Counted from the stretch's first letter, positions 25,448-33,938 are shown. The stretch: 64,000 bases of DNA from JADKCZ01 sp963786945 (GCA_963786945.1 CAWBAO010000003.1:310001-374000), one strand, 5' to 3'. Notes: generated by a model not told the origin, from the letters alone. Numbers and translations are program-made.

Positions 25448-26584
25448 ATGCCCCGCCTCCCCTCCTCGCTCCGCCTCGCCCTGCCGCCCTGGCTGCTGCT
25501 GGCCGCCTGCGCCGCGAGCCACCCCCCGGCCACCCCGACCCAGCTCGCCTTCGAGCCGCAGCAGATCGAGGTGGGCCCGGTCGACCTCGAGCTGGCCGGC
25601 AAGAACGACGAGGAGCTCTTCGCCATCGGCCAGGCCGCCCTGGCGGCCAGGGACTTCGAGCGGGCCGCGGCGGCCTTCGACCGGCTGGTCGACCTCCACC
25701 CCGGCTCGCGGCGCGAGGCGGCGGCCCTGCGCGGCGCCGGCGTGGCCCACCAGCGGCTGGCGCAGTGGCGGCTGGCGCTGGAGCGGTTCCGGACCCTGGA
25801 GCGGAAGTACCCCGGGCCCGACGCGGTGGAGGCCTCCTTCGGGATCGCCGAGTGCCACTACCACCTCGACGACCCGGCGGCGGCCGCCCAGGTGCTGGCC
25901 GCGCTGGCCGCGCGCACCGACCTGCCGCCGGGCGCGCAGGTCCGGGCCCTCACCCAGCTGGGCATCGTCGAGCTCGAGGAGGGCCGGCTCGACGAGGCGG
26001 ACACGCACCTGCGGCAGGCGGTCTCGGCCTGGCAGGCCGGCAGCCAGCAGGAGCGGCTCGACGACGCCTCCGCCGCGCAGGCGCACTACTACCTGGGCGA
26101 GGTGGACCGGGCCCGCTTCCTCGCCGTGAGCTTCGATCCCTCGGTGGACGCCCCGGAGAAGCTGGCCCGGGACCTGGAGGCCAGGGCCTCGCTGCTGCTC
26201 TCGGCGCAGGAGCACTACCTGGGCGCCATCCGCACCGGGAACGCCGACTGGGCGGTGGCGTCGGGCTACCGGATCGGCGAGCTCTACGATGCCCTGCATG
26301 CCGCCATGGTGGAGGCGCCGGCGCCGCCCGGGCTCGACGCCGCGCAGGCCGAGGCCTACCGGGCCGAGCTGAGGCGCACGATCCGCGTGCTGGTGGTGAA
26401 GGCCATCACCGCCTACGAGCAGACCCTGGCGGTGGCGGGCCGGGCCGGGGTGGAGAACCCCTACGTGGCCGAGACCCAGGCCGCGCTCGACCGGATGAAG
26501 CTGGCCCTGCGCGAGATCCCGGCCGAGGACGGGCCGGGCGGCGAGCCTCCGGGGCCGGCCGGGGCCGCGCCCGGGAAGCGCTAG
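25448..26584 (+). CDS. tetratricopeptide-repeat lipoprotein
   Basis: 378 residues with a lipoprotein signal (LALPPWLLLAACAAS, lipobox LAAC) followed by several TPR units: ELFAIGQAALAARDFERAAAAFDRLVDLHP, RGAGVAHQRLAQWRLALERFRTLERKYP, EASFGIAECHYHLDDPAAAAQVL and ALTQLGIVELEEGRLDEADTHLRQAV. Probably an outer- or inner-membrane anchored assembly factor in the periplasm. ATG at 25448 preferred because CAGGAAG lies upstream; an ATG 18 bases earlier is the alternative. TPR lipoproteins of this sort occur in myxobacterial gliding loci, but no motility partner is adjacent. Confidence 0.85.
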   Translation: MPRLPSSLRLALPPWLLLAACAASHPPATPTQLAFEPQQIEVGPVDLELAGKNDEELFAIGQAALAARDFERAAAAFDRLVDLHPGSRREAAALRGAGVAHQRLAQWRLALERFRTLERKYPGPDAVEASFGIAECHYHLDDPAAAAQVLAALAARTDLPPGAQVRALTQLGIVELEEGRLDEADTHLRQAVSAWQAGSQQERLDDASAAQAHYYLGEVDRARFLAVSFDPSVDAPEKLARDLEARASLLLSAQEHYLGAIRTGNADWAVASGYRIGELYDALHAAMVEAPAPPGLDAAQAEAYRAELRRTIRVLVVKAITAYEQTLAVAGRAGVENPYVAETQAALDRMKLALREIPAEDGPGGEPPGPAGAAPGKR

Positions 26585-26591
26585 ACACGGC

Positions 26592-28394
26592 TCACGGGTA
26601 CATGGCGTCGAGCTGGACGCGGTAGCGCTGCTCCACGGTGCGGCGCTTCACCTTCTGCGACGGCGTCACCTCGCCCTCGGCCTCGCTGAACTCGCGCGGC
26701 AGGATGGTGAAGCGCTTGATGGTGGCGAAGCGCGGCAGCGCGGCGTTCACCTGCTCGACCGCCCGCTGCACCTGCTGCTGCACGTCACGGTGCGCGGCCG
26801 CCCGCTCGCCGGAGAGGTCGCCGAGGTCGCGCTGCGCCGCGAAGCGCTGCAGCGCCTCGGGGTCGAGCGTCACCAGCGCCGTGACGTAGTGGCGCTGCTC
26901 GCCGTGGACCAGCACCTGCGAGAGCAGCGGCGTGGCCGCCTTGAGCTGGTTCTCCAGCTCGGTGGGGGCGATGTACTTGCCGCCCGAGGTCTTGATGAGG
27001 TCCTTCTTCCGGTCGGTGATGGAGAGCCGCCCCTGCTCGTCGATCACCCCCACGTCGCCGGTGTGGAGCCACCCTTCGGGGTCGAGGGCCTGGGCGGTGT
27101 CCTCCGGCCGGGCGTGGTAGCGCCGCATGATCCACGGCCCGCGCATGAGGACCTCGCCGTCCTCCGCCAGCCTCACCTCCATGCCCGGGAAGGCCGGTCC
27201 CACGGTGCCGATCCTCCGGTTCCACGGCAGGTTGCAGTGGGTGGCGGCCGACGACTCGGTCAGGCCGTAGCCCTCGAGGATGACCACCCCCATGGCGTCG
27301 AAGAACTGGGCCACCTCGCGCGCGAGCGGCGCCGAGCCGGAGATGAAGAAGCGCAGCCGGCCGCCGAAGAGCTGGCGAACCTTGCGGAACACCAGCCGGT
27401 CGGCCAGCCGGTGGCGCGCCTCCAGCAGCAGCCCGAGCGGCTCGCCCTCCCGCCGCTTCTGGGCGGCCGCCAGCCCGACGTCGATGGCCCACCGGAAGAG
27501 CGCCGCCCGGACCCCGCCCTGGTGGGTGGCCCCGTGCACCACCCTGGCGTGGACCTTCTCGAAGATGCGCGGCACGGCGCAGACGAAGGTGGGCTTGAAG
27601 CGGCCGAGGTTCTCCACCAGCTTCTCGACCCGGCCGTCCACGACGGTGGGGAAGCCGACGCGCAGCTGGGCCGTGCCGATCATCTTGCCGAAGCTGTGGG
27701 CCAGCGGGAGCCAGAAGAGCTGCGAGACGTGCTCGTGATCGAGGATGCCCGTCTCCTCGACGGCGGCCGATTGCGCCAGCCAGCAGGCGTGGGTCAGCTC
27801 CACGCCCTTGGGCGCGCCGGTGGTGCCCGAGGTGTAGATGAGCGTGGCCAGCGAGTCCCGCTCCACCGCCGCGCAGGTCTCCTCGAACTCGCCGGGGTGG
27901 GCCTGGTCGCGGGCCCGGCCCAGGTCCTCGAGCGCGCTGAAGGGGATGACGAAGCCGTCGGACGACGGGGCGCCCTCGAAGACCACAATCCGGCGGAGCG
28001 CGGGGAGCTGCTCCCGGCGGCCCAGCAGCTTGGCCGCCTGCTCCTCGTTCTCGGCGAAGCAGACCACGGCGGAGGAGTCGCCGAGGATGTAGGCGCACTC
28101 GTCGGCGGTGGAGGACGGGTAGATGGTGGAGGTGGCGCCGCCGGCGCAGAGGACGCCGAAGTCGGCCAGCACCCACTCGATCCGGGTCCCGGCCAGGATG
28201 GCGGCCACGTCCTCGTGGGCCAGGCCGATGGCGCGCAGGCCGCAGGCGACGGCGCGCACCCGCGCCTCGGTGTCCGCCCAGGTGAGCTTCCGCCAGCCCG
28301 AGCCCTCGGGGTAGGTGAAGGCGAGGGCGTCGGGGGTGCGGCCGACCCGGTCGAGGAACAGCTCCCCCACGGAGCGAGGCTGGGACGGTGCCAT
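26592..28394 (-). CDS. long-chain acyl-CoA synthetase (AMP-forming)
   Basis: 600-residue ANL-superfamily enzyme that activates fatty acids with ATP and CoA. AMP-binding P-loop LATLIYTSGTTGAPKGVELTH, then LPLAHSFGKMIG, RFFISGSAPLAREVAQFF, ILEGYGLTESSAATHCN, and the C-terminal GWLHTGDVGVIDEQGRLSITDRKKDLIKTSGGKYIAPTELE with the catalytic Lys region. Closest in layout to the FadD15/long-chain CoA ligase group. ATG at 28394 precedes the conserved N-terminus; a longer in-frame start at 28511 would run through a palindromic operator. Convergent, 7 bases from the TPR lipoprotein gene. Confidence 0.92.
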   Translation of the reverse strand: MAPSQPRSVGELFLDRVGRTPDALAFTYPEGSGWRKLTWADTEARVRAVACGLRAIGLAHEDVAAILAGTRIEWVLADFGVLCAGGATSTIYPSSTADECAYILGDSSAVVCFAENEEQAAKLLGRREQLPALRRIVVFEGAPSSDGFVIPFSALEDLGRARDQAHPGEFEETCAAVERDSLATLIYTSGTTGAPKGVELTHACWLAQSAAVEETGILDHEHVSQLFWLPLAHSFGKMIGTAQLRVGFPTVVDGRVEKLVENLGRFKPTFVCAVPRIFEKVHARVVHGATHQGGVRAALFRWAIDVGLAAAQKRREGEPLGLLLEARHRLADRLVFRKVRQLFGGRLRFFISGSAPLAREVAQFFDAMGVVILEGYGLTESSAATHCNLPWNRRIGTVGPAFPGMEVRLAEDGEVLMRGPWIMRRYHARPEDTAQALDPEGWLHTGDVGVIDEQGRLSITDRKKDLIKTSGGKYIAPTELENQLKAATPLLSQVLVHGEQRHYVTALVTLDPEALQRFAAQRDLGDLSGERAAAHRDVQQQVQRAVEQVNAALPRFATIKRFTILPREFSEAEGEVTPSQKVKRRTVEQRYRVQLDAMYP

Positions 28395-28457
28395 GGAGGC
28401 CGAATCTACCGGAACCCCGGGGGAGCGGAAGCCCCGCAAGACGACGCCCCATTCGTT

Positions 28458-28484
28458 GTCCGTGATCACGGACACTTGTCCGTG
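28458..28484. promoter_or_regulatory. 16-base perfect palindrome plus third half-site between acyl-CoA synthetase and metY
   Basis: GTCCGTGATCACGGAC (28458-28473) is a perfect palindrome, and GTCCGTG recurs at 28478-28484, exactly 20 bases after the first half-site. It lies 64 bases upstream of the acyl-CoA synthetase start and 61 bases before the metY -35, so either gene could be the target. The layout resembles a dimeric (TetR-like) operator. Confidence 0.55.
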
Positions 28485-28518
28485 CGGGTCGCCAGGTGCG
28501 CGGTTATGCACATCCAGC

Positions 28519-28547
28519 TTGACGTGGGAACGTCCGGTCTATAGGAT
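28519..28547 (+). promoter_or_regulatory. metY promoter
   Basis: TTGACG (28519-28524), a 17-base spacer and TAGGAT (28542-28547). Two operator-like repeats overlap it and the expected transcription start: TCCGGTCTATAGGA (28533-28546) and TCCACTTTAACGGA (28553-28566), whose starts are 20 bases (about two helical turns) apart. Confidence 0.6.
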
Positions 28548-28566
28548 GTACGTCCACTTTAACGGA
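28533..28566 (+). promoter_or_regulatory. tandem sulfur-gene operator candidates at metY
   Basis: Two copies of a TCC(G)-N6-(C)GGA element 20 bases apart over the -10 and start region. Read on the minus strand the second is TCCGTTAAAGTGGA, close to the sites at the metB-like gene (TCCGTTAAAGCGGA) and cysK (TCCGTTATAGCGGA). Position over the promoter suggests repression. Confidence 0.55.
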
Positions 28567-28585
28567 TTTCGAGAAAGGACCACCC

Positions 28586-29905
28586 GTGGCCCTCCCCCCC
28601 CATCGCCAGCCCCGCTTCGAGACCCTGCAGGTGCACGCCGGCCAGGAGCCCGCCCCCGGCACCAACTCGCGCGCGGTGCCCATCCACCAGACCACCTCCT
28701 ACACGTTCGACTCGGCGGAGCACGGGGCCAACCTGTTCGCCCTCAAGGCGTTCGGGAACATCTACACCCGCCTCATGAACCCGACCACCGACGTCTTCGA
28801 GAAGCGGGTGGCGGCGCTCGAGGGGGGCGTGGCGGCGCTGGCCACCGCCTCCGGCCACGCGGCCCAGTTCCTCGCCATCACCAACATCGCCCAGGCCGGC
28901 GACAACATCGTCTCGTCGAGCCGGCTCTACGGCGGCACCTTCAACCAGTTCAAGGTGACGCTGCCGCGGCTCGGCATCGGCGTGAAGCTGGTCGACTCGG
29001 TGGAGGCGGCGGACCTGGCCCGGGCCATCGACGCCAGGACCAAGGCCCTCTACGTGGAGACCATCGGCAACCCGGGCTACGACATCCCCGACCTGCCGGC
29101 GCTGGCGACGCTGGCCCACGCCAACGGCATCCCGCTCATCGTCGACAACACCTTCGCCGCCGGCGGCTACCTGTGCCGCCCCATCGAGCACGGCGCCGAC
29201 GTGGTGGTCGAGTCGGCCACCAAGTGGATCGGCGGCCACGGCACCTCCATCGGCGGCGTCATCGTGGACTCCGGCAGGTTCGACTGGGCCGCCTCGGGCA
29301 AGTTCCCCTTCTTCACCGAGCCCTCGCCCGGCTACCACGGCCTGGTCTTCAACGACGTCTTCGGGCCCAAGGGGCCGTTCGGCAACATCCAGTTCATCAT
29401 CCGCGCCCGGGTCGAGGGGCTGCGCGACCAGGGCCAGTGCATCTCGCCGTTCAACTCCTTCCTCTTCCTGCAGGGGCTGGAGACGCTCTCGCTGCGGGTG
29501 CAGCGCCACGTCGACAACACGCTGGCGCTGGCCACCTGGCTGGAGAAGCACCCGGCCGTCTCCTGGGTCTCCTACCCCGGCCTGCCCAGCCACCCGCACC
29601 ACGAGCGGGCCAGGAAGATCCTCAGGAACGGCTTCGGCGCCGTCCTCTCCTTCGGCATCAAGGGCGGGCTCCGGGCCGGCACCACCTTCATCGAGTCGGT
29701 GAAGCTGGCCAGCCACCTCGCCAACGTGGGCGACGCCAAGACGCTGGTGATCCACCCGGCCTCGACCACCCACTCGCAGCTCTCCGAGGCCGAGCAGAAG
29801 ACCGCCGGCGTCACCCCGGACGGCATCCGCGTGGCGGTCGGCATCGAGCACATCGAGGACATCAAGCAGGACTTCGAGGAGGCCTTCGCGGCGGTGAAGA
29901 AGTAG
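28586..29905 (+). CDS. metY: O-acetylhomoserine aminocarboxypropyltransferase (O-acetylhomoserine sulfhydrylase)
   Basis: PLP enzyme that makes homocysteine directly from O-acetylhomoserine and sulfide. 439 residues, the length of MetY rather than of the ~390-residue cystathionine synthases. Motifs: FETLQVHAGQEPAPGTNSRAVPIHQTTSYTF, RLMNPTTDVFEKRVAALEGG, ETIGNPGYDIPD, VDNTFAAGGYLCRPIEHGADVVVESATKWIGGHG (PLP Lys in ATKW), and HPASTTHSQL. GTG start with AAAGGA 8 bases upstream. It has its own promoter with two operator copies shared with the other sulfur genes. Confidence 0.94.
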   Translation: MALPPHRQPRFETLQVHAGQEPAPGTNSRAVPIHQTTSYTFDSAEHGANLFALKAFGNIYTRLMNPTTDVFEKRVAALEGGVAALATASGHAAQFLAITNIAQAGDNIVSSSRLYGGTFNQFKVTLPRLGIGVKLVDSVEAADLARAIDARTKALYVETIGNPGYDIPDLPALATLAHANGIPLIVDNTFAAGGYLCRPIEHGADVVVESATKWIGGHGTSIGGVIVDSGRFDWAASGKFPFFTEPSPGYHGLVFNDVFGPKGPFGNIQFIIRARVEGLRDQGQCISPFNSFLFLQGLETLSLRVQRHVDNTLALATWLEKHPAVSWVSYPGLPSHPHHERARKILRNGFGAVLSFGIKGGLRAGTTFIESVKLASHLANVGDAKTLVIHPASTTHSQLSEAEQKTAGVTPDGIRVAVGIEHIEDIKQDFEEAFAAVKK

Positions 29906-29914
29906 GGGCCCGCC

Positions 29915-30382
29915 TCAGCCGCCGGCGCGCCAGCCCGCCGGGACCTCCACGGCGATCACCTCGGCGCGCGCGCACTCGCGCCCGCCGGAGCGGAGCGTGC
30001 AGTCCACCACCCGCTTGCGCCCCTTCACCTCGCGCACCCGGGCCCGCAGCTCCATGGGCTGGCCGATGGGGGTGGGGGCGAGGTAGTCGATCCTGAGCGA
30101 GGCGGTCACCGCCCAGCGCAGCGGCTCGCTTCCCAGCTCGGCCCCGGCGGCGCGGTAGGCGTCGGCGAGGGCGGTGCAGACGGCGTGGCAGTCGATGACG
30201 GCGGCGATGATGCCGCCGTTCACCACGTCGGTCGGGCCGGCCATGTGCTCCGGCCAGGGCTGGAACCGGCAGACGGTCTCCTCCCCCTCGACGTAGCTCT
30301 TCACCTGCAGGCCGCGGGGGTTGAGGGTGCCGCAGCCCCAGCAGTGGTTGTGCGGGATGCTGTCCTGGATCGCCTTGCCCAC
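29915..30382 (-). CDS. PaaI-type hotdog-fold thioesterase
   Basis: 155-residue acyl-CoA thioesterase of the PaaI/4HBT superfamily. Contains HNHCWGCGTLNPRGLQVKSY at the N-terminus and the hotdog signature GPTDVVNGGIIAAVIDCHAVCTA followed by TASLRIDYLAPTPIGQPMELRARV. GTG at 30382 is chosen because GGAGG lies 7 bases upstream; the longer open frame to 30760 is Arg/Pro/Ser-rich without homology. Substrate unknown. Convergent with metY, only 9 bases apart. Confidence 0.88.
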   Translation of the reverse strand: MGKAIQDSIPHNHCWGCGTLNPRGLQVKSYVEGEETVCRFQPWPEHMAGPTDVVNGGIIAAVIDCHAVCTALADAYRAAGAELGSEPLRWAVTASLRIDYLAPTPIGQPMELRARVREVKGRKRVVDCTLRSGGRECARAEVIAVEVPAGWRAGG

Positions 30383-30846
30383 GCGCCACCTCCGGGAGGA
30401 GGGGCGATGGAAGCACGCCGGGCTCACCCCCGCAACGCCATGGCCCCGCCGCACGGGAGGACACCGGATTCGCCCTCGCCCGCCAGGCCTCTCCGCACGG
30501 CACCAACCTGCCGCTCGGAGCCTGACGGAGGGCGAAAGGCGCTGCGAGGAGAAGCGTGGGGGCAGGGGCCCCGAAGGTGCGGCGGGCCCGCGTGGCTGCA
30601 GCCCGCCTCGGTCGTGGTCCGCCTGACGCCGCTCCGGACATCCGAGGTGGAACCGGGGAGGGGGGAGAGAGACGATCTCCTGGTGGCCGCCATCCGAGAG
30701 CGAGGTTCGTGCGCACGAACTCGATTTGACCCACCCCGGCTGTGGTCCCCCCAAACGCAACTTCTGACGTCAGAAACGAGGCCGGGTACGTGTCCGGCGG
30801 CGCTTCACGGCTCCACCGTGCTGCTCCCTCTCGCCGCCCGCTTCCC
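30383..30846. other. 464-base gap with two perfect palindromes
   Basis: No convincing gene. GTTCGTGCGCACGAAC (30705-30720, 16 bases) and TTCTGACGTCAGAA (30762-30775, 14 bases) are both perfect palindromes, 57 bases apart. The gap lies upstream of the thioesterase and downstream of the metB-like gene, both on the minus strand, so it probably carries the thioesterase promoter and regulator sites. Confidence 0.5.
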
Positions 30847-32127
30847 CTACCCCGGCAGCGACGCCAGGGTGGCCGCCAGGTCGCCGATCAGGTCCTCCGG
30901 CGCCTCGATGCCGACGGAGAGCCGGATGACGCTGTCGGTGATGCCGGCGCGGGCGCGCGCCGCGGGGGTCATGGAGGCGTGGGTCATCGAGGCCGGGTGG
31001 GCCACCAGGCTCTCCACGCCGCCCAGGCTCTCGGCCAGCGTGAACCAGCGCAGCGTCCGCAGCACGTGGTTGACCCGCTCCGGCGTCCCGTTCCTCAGCT
31101 CGAAGCTGAGCATCCCGCCGAAGCCGCTCTGCTGCCGCCTCGCCAGGTCGTGCTGCGGATGGCTGGGCAGGCCGGGGTAGTAGACCTTGGCGATGGCCGG
31201 GTGGGCCACCAGGTACTCGGCCACCTTCTGCGCCCCCACCTCGTGGGCCCGCATGCGCAGCAGCAGCGTCTTCAGGCCGCGCAGCACCAGGAAGCAGTCG
31301 TGCGGGCTCTGCGAGGTGCCCAGCAGGTTGTTCATCGACTGGATCCGCTGCAGCAGCGCGGTCCGGCCCGGCGCCGCCACCACCGCGCCCCCCACCACGT
31401 CGGAGTGGCCGTTCAGGTACTTGGTGGTGGAGTGGACCACGAGATCCGCGCCGTGCTCGAAGGGGCGCTGCAGCACCGGGGAGAGGAAGGTGTTGTCGAC
31501 CACGGTGAGCGCCCCGCGGGCCCTGGCCAGCGCCGCCACCGCCCCGATGTCGGTGAGCCGCAGCAGCGGGTTGGAGGGGGTCTCGATCCAGACCAGCGCC
31601 GTCTCCTGCTCCAGCGCCTTCCTCACCGCCGCCAGGTCGCCGAGATCGAGGTAGGTCACCCTCAGGCCGGCCGCCACCTTGAGGTGCTCCAGCGTGCGGA
31701 AGGTGCCGCCGTAGCAGTCGACGGTGGAGAGGACGTGGCTCCCGGCCGGGAGCAGGTTGAGGACCATGGTCACCGCGGCCATGCCGGTGGTGGTGCAGGT
31801 GGCCCCGATCCCACCCTCCAGCTGCGCGATGGCCTCCTCCAGCGCCGCGCGGGTCGGGTTGCCGCTCCTCGTGTAGTCGTAGCCGGCGTTGGTGCAGACG
31901 TCGCGGAAGGCGAAGGTGGAGGAGAGGTAGACGGGCGGCATCACCGCGCCGTAGGCCGGGTCCGGCTGCACGCCGGCGTGGACGCAGCGGGTGGCCAGCC
32001 CGGCCGTGGGCACCAGCGCGGCCCGCCTGGCCCAGCCGACCCGGCTGGGCGAGCCGGCCGGCAGGATGGTGAAGTGGTAGGCGGGGTTGCCGGGGACGTT
32101 GGCGTCGAGGTGGGTCTCTTCGGGCAT
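30847..32127 (-). CDS. metB: cystathionine gamma-synthase / Cys-Met metabolism PLP enzyme
   Basis: 426-residue PLP enzyme of the Cys/Met metabolism family; best read as cystathionine gamma-synthase (O-acyl-homoserine plus cysteine) or a close cystathionine lyase. Motifs: GLATRCVHAGVQPDPAYGAVMPPVYLSSTF, YDYTRSGNPTRAALEEAIAQLEGG, ETPSNPLLRLTDI, VVDNTFLSPVLQRPFEHGADLVVHSTTKYLNGHSDVVGG (PLP Lys in TTKYLNGH) and ESLGGVESLVAHPASMTHASM. About 40 extra residues precede the usual start. Synthase versus lyase cannot be settled by eye. Divergent from cysK with operator-like sites between. Confidence 0.88.
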   Translation of the reverse strand: MPEETHLDANVPGNPAYHFTILPAGSPSRVGWARRAALVPTAGLATRCVHAGVQPDPAYGAVMPPVYLSSTFAFRDVCTNAGYDYTRSGNPTRAALEEAIAQLEGGIGATCTTTGMAAVTMVLNLLPAGSHVLSTVDCYGGTFRTLEHLKVAAGLRVTYLDLGDLAAVRKALEQETALVWIETPSNPLLRLTDIGAVAALARARGALTVVDNTFLSPVLQRPFEHGADLVVHSTTKYLNGHSDVVGGAVVAAPGRTALLQRIQSMNNLLGTSQSPHDCFLVLRGLKTLLLRMRAHEVGAQKVAEYLVAHPAIAKVYYPGLPSHPQHDLARRQQSGFGGMLSFELRNGTPERVNHVLRTLRWFTLAESLGGVESLVAHPASMTHASMTPAARARAGITDSVIRLSVGIEAPEDLIGDLAATLASLPG

Positions 32128-32174
32128 GGGGGCCTTCGGCGTGGGAGGGGCGCCGCCGGGCCCGGCAGGGCGTC

Positions 32175-32197
32175 AGCGGATATTCCGCTTTAACGGA
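32175..32197 (-). promoter_or_regulatory. operator candidate upstream of metB-like gene
   Basis: Minus strand TCCGTTAAAGCGGA (32184-32197), nearly identical to the cysK site. It overlaps a second inverted repeat, AGCGGA-tat-TCCGCT (32175-32189). Both lie 48-70 bases upstream of the start codon. Confidence 0.55.
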
Positions 32198-32295
32198 GCC
32201 TTCGGCGCCGCGCAACGCCGGCCCCGACAAGGGCTCAACCATGCACTTTCACGCTGAAATCGTGGCAGCCACCGCCCGGCATGGCCACCTTCCGC

Positions 32296-32327
32296 TTGCG
32301 CGCTCCCCTGTCGTCCGTTATAGCGGA
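32296..32327 (+). promoter_or_regulatory. cysK promoter with overlapping operator
   Basis: TTGCGC (32296-32301), 17-base spacer, TATAGC (32319-32324). The operator candidate TCCGTTATAGCGGA (32314-32327) covers the -10; with flanking bases it forms GTCCG-N6-CGGAC, a perfect 5-base dyad. ATG follows at 32386. Confidence 0.6.
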
Positions 32328-32385
32328 CACACCAGGCCATCCGCCGGCGCCGGCCGCGCCACCCACCCGAGCGAACGAGGCTCAC

Positions 32386-33354
32386 ATGGCACGCATCTTC
32401 GAGGACAACAGCCGCAGCATCGGCGGCACCCCGCTGGTCCGGCTCAACCGGGTCACCCAGGGGCTCCACGCCACCGTGGTGGCCAAGATCGAGGGGCGCA
32501 ACCCGGCCTACTCGGTGAAGTGCCGGATCGGCGCGGCCATGATCTGGGCCGCCGAGCGCGACGGGCTGCTCACCCCCGGCTCCCGCGACCGCGCCATCGT
32601 CGAGCCGACCAGCGGCAACACCGGCATCGCCCTGGCCTTCGTGGCCGCGGCGCGCGGCTACCCCATCACCCTGACCATGCCGGAGACCATGTCGCTGGAG
32701 CGGCGGCGCATGCTCAAGGCCTACGGCGCCGAGCTGGTGCTCACCGAGGGGGCCAAGGGCATGAACGGCGCCATCGCCAAGGCCGAGGAGATCGTGGCCA
32801 GCGATCCGAAGCGCTGGTTCCTCCCCCAGCAGTTCAAGAACCCCGCCAACCCCGACATCCACTTCCGCACCACCGGCCCGGAGATCTGGGACGACACCGA
32901 CGGGAAGGTCGACATCCTCGTCTCCGGCGTCGGCACCGGCGGGACCATCACCGGCGTCTCGCGCTACCTGAAGCAGGAGAGGAAGCGCGCCGTCCGCTCG
33001 GTGGCCGTGGAGCCCATCCACTCGCCGGTCCTCACCGCCATCCGCGCCGGCGAGCCGCCCAGGCCGGGGCCGCACAAGATCCAGGGGCTCGGCGCCGGCT
33101 TCAAGCCCGACGTGCTCGACCTCTCGCTGGTGGACGAGGTGGTCACCGTCTCCAACGACGAGTCGGTGGAGATGGCGAGGCGCCTCCACAAGGAGGAGGG
33201 GATCACCTGCGGCATCTCCTGCGGCGCCGCCGTGGCCGCCGCGCTCAAGGTGGCGGCCCAGCCCGAGTCGAAGGGAAAGCTCATCGTCACCATCCTCCCC
33301 GACGCCGGCGAGCGCTACCTCTCCAGCATCCTCTTCGAGGGGATCACCGCCTAG
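32386..33354 (+). CDS. cysK: cysteine synthase (O-acetylserine sulfhydrylase)
   Basis: PLP enzyme that forms cysteine from O-acetylserine and sulfide, 322 residues. CysK motifs: IGGTPLVRLNRV, EGRNPAYSVKCRIG where the PLP Lys sits in the VKCR motif, VEPTSGNTGIALAFVAAARGY, MPETMSLERRRMLKAYGAELVLT, FKNPANPDIHFRTTGPEIWDD and VSGVGTGGTITGVSRYLK. ATG at 32386 preferred (GAGG 6 bases upstream, conserved N-terminus); the longer frame from 32281 would run through the promoter and operator. First gene of cysK-DUF4395-moeB. Confidence 0.95.
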   Translation: MARIFEDNSRSIGGTPLVRLNRVTQGLHATVVAKIEGRNPAYSVKCRIGAAMIWAAERDGLLTPGSRDRAIVEPTSGNTGIALAFVAAARGYPITLTMPETMSLERRRMLKAYGAELVLTEGAKGMNGAIAKAEEIVASDPKRWFLPQQFKNPANPDIHFRTTGPEIWDDTDGKVDILVSGVGTGGTITGVSRYLKQERKRAVRSVAVEPIHSPVLTAIRAGEPPRPGPHKIQGLGAGFKPDVLDLSLVDEVVTVSNDESVEMARRLHKEEGITCGISCGAAVAAALKVAAQPESKGKLIVTILPDAGERYLSSILFEGITA

Positions 33355-33368
33355 CCGCGGCCCACGCC

Positions 33369-33938
33369 ATGCCCATCGCGCATCCTGACCGAGCCCTCCA
33401 GGTCATCGACTCCCGCGCCCCCCGCTTCAACCAGGCCGCCGTCGGCCTGGTGTCGCTGGCGGGCGTCCTCACCGGCTGGTGGCCGCTCTTCGGGCTGGTG
33501 GCGCTCCAGCTCCTGCTCACCCTGCGGCTGGGGCGGCGCTGGTGCCTGGCCTGCGCCTTCTACTTCGCGGTGGTGCAGCCCCGCCTCGGCGAGGGGCCGC
33601 TCGAGGACAGCCGGCCGGTCCGCTTCGCCAACCAGGTGGGGGCCACCTTCCTCTCCGCCGCCACCCTGGCCGGCCTGCTCGGCTGGCAGGCCGTGGCGCT
33701 GGCGCTGGGCGGGGCGGTCTCGGCGCTGGCCCTGCTGGCCGCCACCACCGGGATCTGCGTCGGCTGCCTGATGTTCAGGGGGATCTCGCGGTGGCGGGGC
33801 CGGCCGCTCACCGGCGCGGTGGAGCGGCTGGCCGCCTCCGTCTGCGCCGACTGCCAGGCGCTGCCGGTGCGCGGCATCGCCGCGCGCAGCGCGGACCCGG
33901 CCGGGCCGGTAGACTACGGCCATGCCCGGCCCGGATGA
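33369..33938 (+). CDS. DUF4395 membrane protein
   Basis: 189 residues with four hydrophobic segments and the DUF4395 pattern: IDSRAPRFNQAAVGLVSLAGVL at the N-terminus, RFANQVGATFLSAATLAGLLGW, and TGICVGCLMFRGISRW with a conserved CxxC. DUF4395 genes often sit beside rhodaneses and sulfur-transfer genes; the function is not established. Fourteen bases after cysK, and overlapping the next gene by 17 bases, so part of a sulfur-related operon here. Confidence 0.85.
   Translation: MPIAHPDRALQVIDSRAPRFNQAAVGLVSLAGVLTGWWPLFGLVALQLLLTLRLGRRWCLACAFYFAVVQPRLGEGPLEDSRPVRFANQVGATFLSAATLAGLLGWQAVALALGGAVSALALLAATTGICVGCLMFRGISRWRGRPLTGAVERLAASVCADCQALPVRGIAARSADPAGPVDYGHARPG

Noticed and set aside
28459..28472. 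TCCGTGATCACGGA counted as another sulfur operator
   Set aside because: Same arm spacing but the core TGATCA differs from TTAWAG, and the site belongs to a longer palindrome; kept as a separate operator.
29915..30760. 281-residue extended version of the thioesterase
   Set aside because: GGAGG directly before the GTG at 30382 and lack of homology upstream favour the short form.
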